Part shown: positions 22,653-25,694 of the stretch, one piece after another | Numbering within the stretch: position 1 is the stretch's first letter | Layout of the letters: each line of letters starts with the position of its first letter | NCBI RefSeq assembly: GCF_022376445.1 | Contig: NW_025955473.1 | Coordinates: forward strand, 1-25,694 | Reading direction: 5' to 3' | Source: Fomitopsis serialis | Lineage: Eukaryota > Basidiomycota > Agaricomycetes > Polyporales > Fomitopsidaceae | DNA length: 25,694 nucleotides | Program-made: the position numbers and the translations under genes | The notes under the pieces: model-generated | The model's input: only the letters and a program-made list of their open reading frames with translations | The model's database searches: none | What the model was told of the DNA's origin: nothing

Positions 22653-22663
22653 CCTTTTATATG
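22653..22663 (-). promoter_or_regulatory. TATA box of the secreted-protein gene
   Basis: CATATAAAAGG on the minus strand, about 200 bp upstream of the ATG at 22451. A GTAAGT...CCCCAG interval inside that leader could be a 5'-UTR intron ending just before CACATACAAGACAACATG. Confidence 0.55.
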
Positions 22664-22669
22664 CTGGTA

Positions 22670-23589
22670 TGCGTGGCCCCGGCACCGACTTGCGATCAAG
22701 CAGTGATCCCAAGATCCTGCGCTGGTCATATGCGATCAGGTCCATCGCAGGCGTACATGAGGCAGCCTTGATCTCATATTGCTAGTACCAGTGGGTACTG
22801 TACGGGCTTTACTAGCACTTTTAGCGGGATCAATACACCAGATACGACGGTGAGAAGACGGACCTGTACATGTTGAGCTTAGGTTGTGATGGTGCATAGC
22901 ATGCATGCATATTGCATCATGGTGAATAGTGCTAGTAGGGATCAATCCCAGCCTTCGGAGGGTATACAAGGGTTAGTACATAGATCCAGCGCAAGCCCTG
23001 TGCCGGCTGTAAGCGAGAGCAAGTCTTTGGCGAACAAGATCAAAATTGCGCCGTTGAGTTGCGTGGCGTCACCGATTTGCGGGGCATAACGGAGCGGGTC
23101 ACGAGCCAGATGGCAATATGCCTGAGATTTCGGCATAAGCGAAGATACCGCGCGTATACAGCGACATGTCAACCACTGACCTACACACTGCGCGGGCAAA
23201 TAGATATGCAGTCAGCGCCATGTTACGGGACGGATGTGTTATTCACAGTGTAAGGTCCAATGCGGGCGGTCCCGTATGTTGCTCAGGGCGAGGAGTCGGG
23301 GAAGACTGAATGAGAAGGAACCGGGATTGCAGACGCCCTGAGGAGCGCGACGCCGCGGCGGCGGAGGGTGGCGACCTCCTGAGTCCTCGATGGCCGCACA
23401 CATGGAGTTGAACTCGGCTGGCGAAGAGTGCACCAAGAGGGATCGAACCTGAATGTACGGAGGTCATCATAAGCCAACAGAGTGTCGAGTCGGGAATGTG
23501 ATGTAGGCGAGGGGAAACATCACAACAACCGATGGCGACATAGTTCACGAAAACAGTGAATATATGTGAGGGCGCGGACGGGCAATCAA
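22670..23589. other. No gene seen
   Basis: Short open frames only. A hydrophobic minus-strand stretch around 22960-23070 (LNGAILILFAKDLLSLTAG) could be a relic of a membrane protein, but no splice structure supports it. Confidence 0.35.
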
Positions 23590-24268
23590 TCAGACAAGCA
23601 GGACGTACAGTGCACCTATACTCAGCAAATGAATGCGCCGTAAGATCATTGGTTTCTCTCCTTCGTCGACGAAGAAGCTCGCCGTGTTGAAACGTTGCGT
23701 GTAGGCTACTCGTCTGTCCCTCAGAATGGCCAGCCGAGCGCGGCTTGACCATGGGAGACAAGCAACCAACGATACGAGGTAGGACGGCGTGCGGACCAAT
23801 CGAGTTTGCGAGCAATGCAAGTACGGAGGGAGAGTGTCATTCAAGCCGTTAGTATGCGCCTGCGAAGGCGGAGAGTGCTCATCCGGGAGGTGGTCAAGGT
23901 GTCGTACGTTCGGGAGCAGCGGACAAACATTGGAGTCGTCAGAAGGCACTCGCAGACATCGCCAGGCGATGAAGTTCTCCTTATCCGCGGATTGCTGTGT
24001 ACGAAAGGCAGTGGCTCCGCAGAGAGCAGTGAGAGCATGTGGGGGGACGGGTCGGTGGTCGCTCTGACGCGTCTGTGGCTGAAGCTCGGCTGTTGCCGAC
24101 GCATTCACCACCGCCGTGCTGGACGACGACGCCTCTTGGACGACTCGCACCGCGGCGGTCACTCGCTGAGACAATGTCCACTCTCCCGGCTGATTGATTG
24201 TCTTTCCGCTGTATTACGCTCACTACACCTGGGGAGGATGCGCGGCTTTCCCCGATTAAAGTTCTTGT
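23590..24268 (+). repeat. Dispersed repeat, copy C
   Basis: The longest copy together with A. It aligns from ACGTACAGTGCACCTATACT to the AAAGTTCTTG end and includes the B-like core. It lies directly upstream of the Cupin_5 relic. Confidence 0.65.
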
Positions 24269-24283
24269 ACGCGCGGATCGTTC

Positions 24284-25143
24284 ATGATTCGATCCCGAAC
24301 TCGACTCTCATACCTGAGCTACGCCTGCAAAGGCTTCGAGAGGGCAGTAAGTAACGCACACCTCCCTTTTTGCATTGCATTGACTGCGAGTCATACATTG
24401 TAGTTGATTGGATGCCCGTCCTCACACATGACACGCTCAGGACACTTCGCCGAGATAGACCACCAGTCTGAGACTGTTACCTCTCCGTTTATTGGTAAGA
24501 GCGCAGTATCTAGCCATCTGCGGAGACGACTCATGAAACACTGTGCCATCATGCGCTGGTACGTTCTACGTTGTAGGAGGTGCACCGCGCTCGCTCGCTC
24601 GCCACCACCATCTACTATCTCCTACCGCCCGACGAGAAGCGTGGGGTTTTCCATATGAACAAATCGGCAGTATGGATCGTTCCTGTCCGATGGTCTTTCT
24701 TGAGTATACAGGGAAATTTGCTAACTCCTATACTATTGGACTTTGCACGTTTTACACCTCATAACCGTCCTTCAACGCCCGGCAGCCCGCCCAAGCTCGA
24801 GAAGAAGGTACGCACACCATTTCGTCAATACCCTGTACAAGGCTTCATCATAGTTATGCCTATCGCCCATCATTGCTCAGGTTTTGAGCCCGAACATACA
24901 AGCGGGCGAAGTTCTCTAACTACTCGTTCCCTCCGGGATCTGGAAGATGTCTCACCTCCTACCCGACCATCTGTCTGCCGCCGCCGACCCCGAGAAGACC
25001 ACGTAGGCTGTCTAATCACGGAGGTCGTCTTTCCCGGGTTCGCCTGGGAAGACCACGCGTTCCTGACGCGGACAGAGCTCGAGAAGCTGTACGGAGGCTC
25101 GGACAAAGGTAAAGAGTGGGCCGCGTATGTGAAGAATGGATGA
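24284..25143 (+). pseudogene. Decayed DUF985 / Cupin_5 family gene
   Basis: Exon-like blocks in the order of the family are SGHFAEIDHQSETVTSPF (about 24440-24494), APRSLATTIYYLLPPDEKRG and VFHMNKS (24577-about 24666), STPGSPPKLEKK (to 24807, donor GTACGC), IQAGEV, GIWKMSHLLPDHLSAAADPE, and DHVGCLITEVVFPGFAWEDH to a TGA at 25143. Splice sites at 24347/24404, 24495/24577 and 24808/24881 look intact. Lesions: an extra CGCT unit in the CGCTCGCTCGCTCG run (about 24588-24603) shifts frame; the stretch expected after HMNKS that carries the cupin His/Gly motif is missing or scrambled; TAA at 24917-24919 is in frame; and one base is missing near 24995, giving TAG at 25004. Family members are small cytosolic cupins of uncertain function. 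The well-preserved protein similarity suggests recent loss. Confidence 0.65.
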
Positions 25144-25580
25144 GTTTCCTTGTTGGTCACTCTCCCATGATTTGCTGTAGAGTGCGTAACAAGGCACGTC
25201 CTCCCTTTTGTTGGTCGGTCTGGACAAGTTGTGTACAGGTGTGTGCCAAAAGCGGCTCGACCACAGACGGTGCGGATCTAACTGAACAACGTCAAAGTCG
25301 AGCTTTACTGGGTTTTATGATTGAGGTGCGTCTAAATATAGTCGCGACTCGTAGCTGTTGTCTTGTTTTTTTACGCTGACAATTACCTCCGTCAGCGGCA
25401 ACCCACGATTCCGTGACAGATCGAGGGCGCTGTACGATTGCACTCAGTCTCAGGGTTGCTACTACCGAGGTACAGCGAGACAAAAGGTATCGCGCGCGAT
25501 TGTTATCCGCGTCGCTATGAGTGATTGTGGATGGGACACCGCGTTTCGTGACTCGTGCCACCAGAGACCATTCCACGGTG
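25144..25580. other. Intergenic, promoter region of the edge gene
   Basis: No gene seen. Minus-strand open frames here show no family resemblance. Confidence 0.4.
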
Positions 25581-25581
25581 G

Positions 25582-25588
25582 TATATAA
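25582..25588 (+). promoter_or_regulatory. TATA box
   Basis: TATATAA about 73 bp upstream of the ATG at 25661, preceding a pyrimidine-rich leader (CCCGTTCCCTCTACGC). Confidence 0.5.
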
Positions 25589-25660
25589 CCCTAGGAGCAA
25601 ACCGCCAGTAGACATACCGTGTCCCGTTCCCTCTACGCTACAGATAAGCTTCAACGAGAA

Positions 25661-25694
25661 ATGCTGCTCAAGCCAACCAACAGGTGAGCGCATG
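25661..25694 (+). CDS. First coding exon of a gene cut by the right edge
   Basis: ATG 25661 opens MLLKPTN and meets a good donor (CAG|GTGAGC) at 25683/25684. With the TATA box at 25582 this fits a short first exon. Too little remains to name it. Confidence 0.4.

Noticed and set aside
23400..23460. tRNA T-arm-like text AGGTTCGATCCC on the minus strand
   Set aside because: The stem does not extend to five pairs and no anticodon or acceptor stem is found upstream.

Overview
This window looks like nuclear DNA of a filamentous basidiomycete (Agaricomycete, possibly Polyporales-like). Genes are split by many short introns of about 41-75 bp with GTRNGT donors and CTRAY-like branch sites. They belong to families I know mainly from mushrooms: a DUF6533 seven-helix membrane protein, a DUF985/Cupin_5 relative, and a large multi-copy transposase-like protein. 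There are no bacterial-type operons. All exon models come from manual splicing, checked by phase bookkeeping; family names are from memory, not from a search.

Left part (1-10784): a cluster of three genes. A plus-strand gene for an acidic, coiled-coil-like protein (758-1582) converges on a minus-strand gene (1639-about 3375). That gene is divergent from, and overlaps at its 5' end, a very large plus-strand gene of about 15 exons (3364-10784). The large gene is the transposase-like family. It has an in-frame TGA at 4570 and is cut in two by a 2,715-bp insertion (6419-9133) with flush 20-bp terminal inverted repeats; removing the insertion restores the reading frame exactly. The insertion carries no recognisable gene, only GAGCG-type and CTCGCC-type low-complexity arrays in opposite orientation.

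Middle (10785-17160): about 3.8 kb without a convincing gene, including copy A of a dispersed repeat. Then comes a sharply bounded CpG desert (about 14590-16995) holding an intact 12-exon DUF6533 membrane protein gene on the minus strand with its own TATA box.

Right part (17160-25694): mostly gene-poor, CpG-rich DNA with repeat copies D, B and C. It contains one well-supported minus-strand gene (21220-22451, three exons, 375 aa) for a secreted protein built of tandem repeats separated by dibasic sites. A decayed Cupin_5 gene with several lesions follows (24284-25143). The first coding exon of a further gene, behind a TATA box, runs off the right edge.

Overall this is an accessory, transposon-rich region: decaying mobile-element genes, a nested insertion, a dispersed repeat family, and two intact-looking genes (membrane receptor-like and secreted repeat protein) embedded in it.
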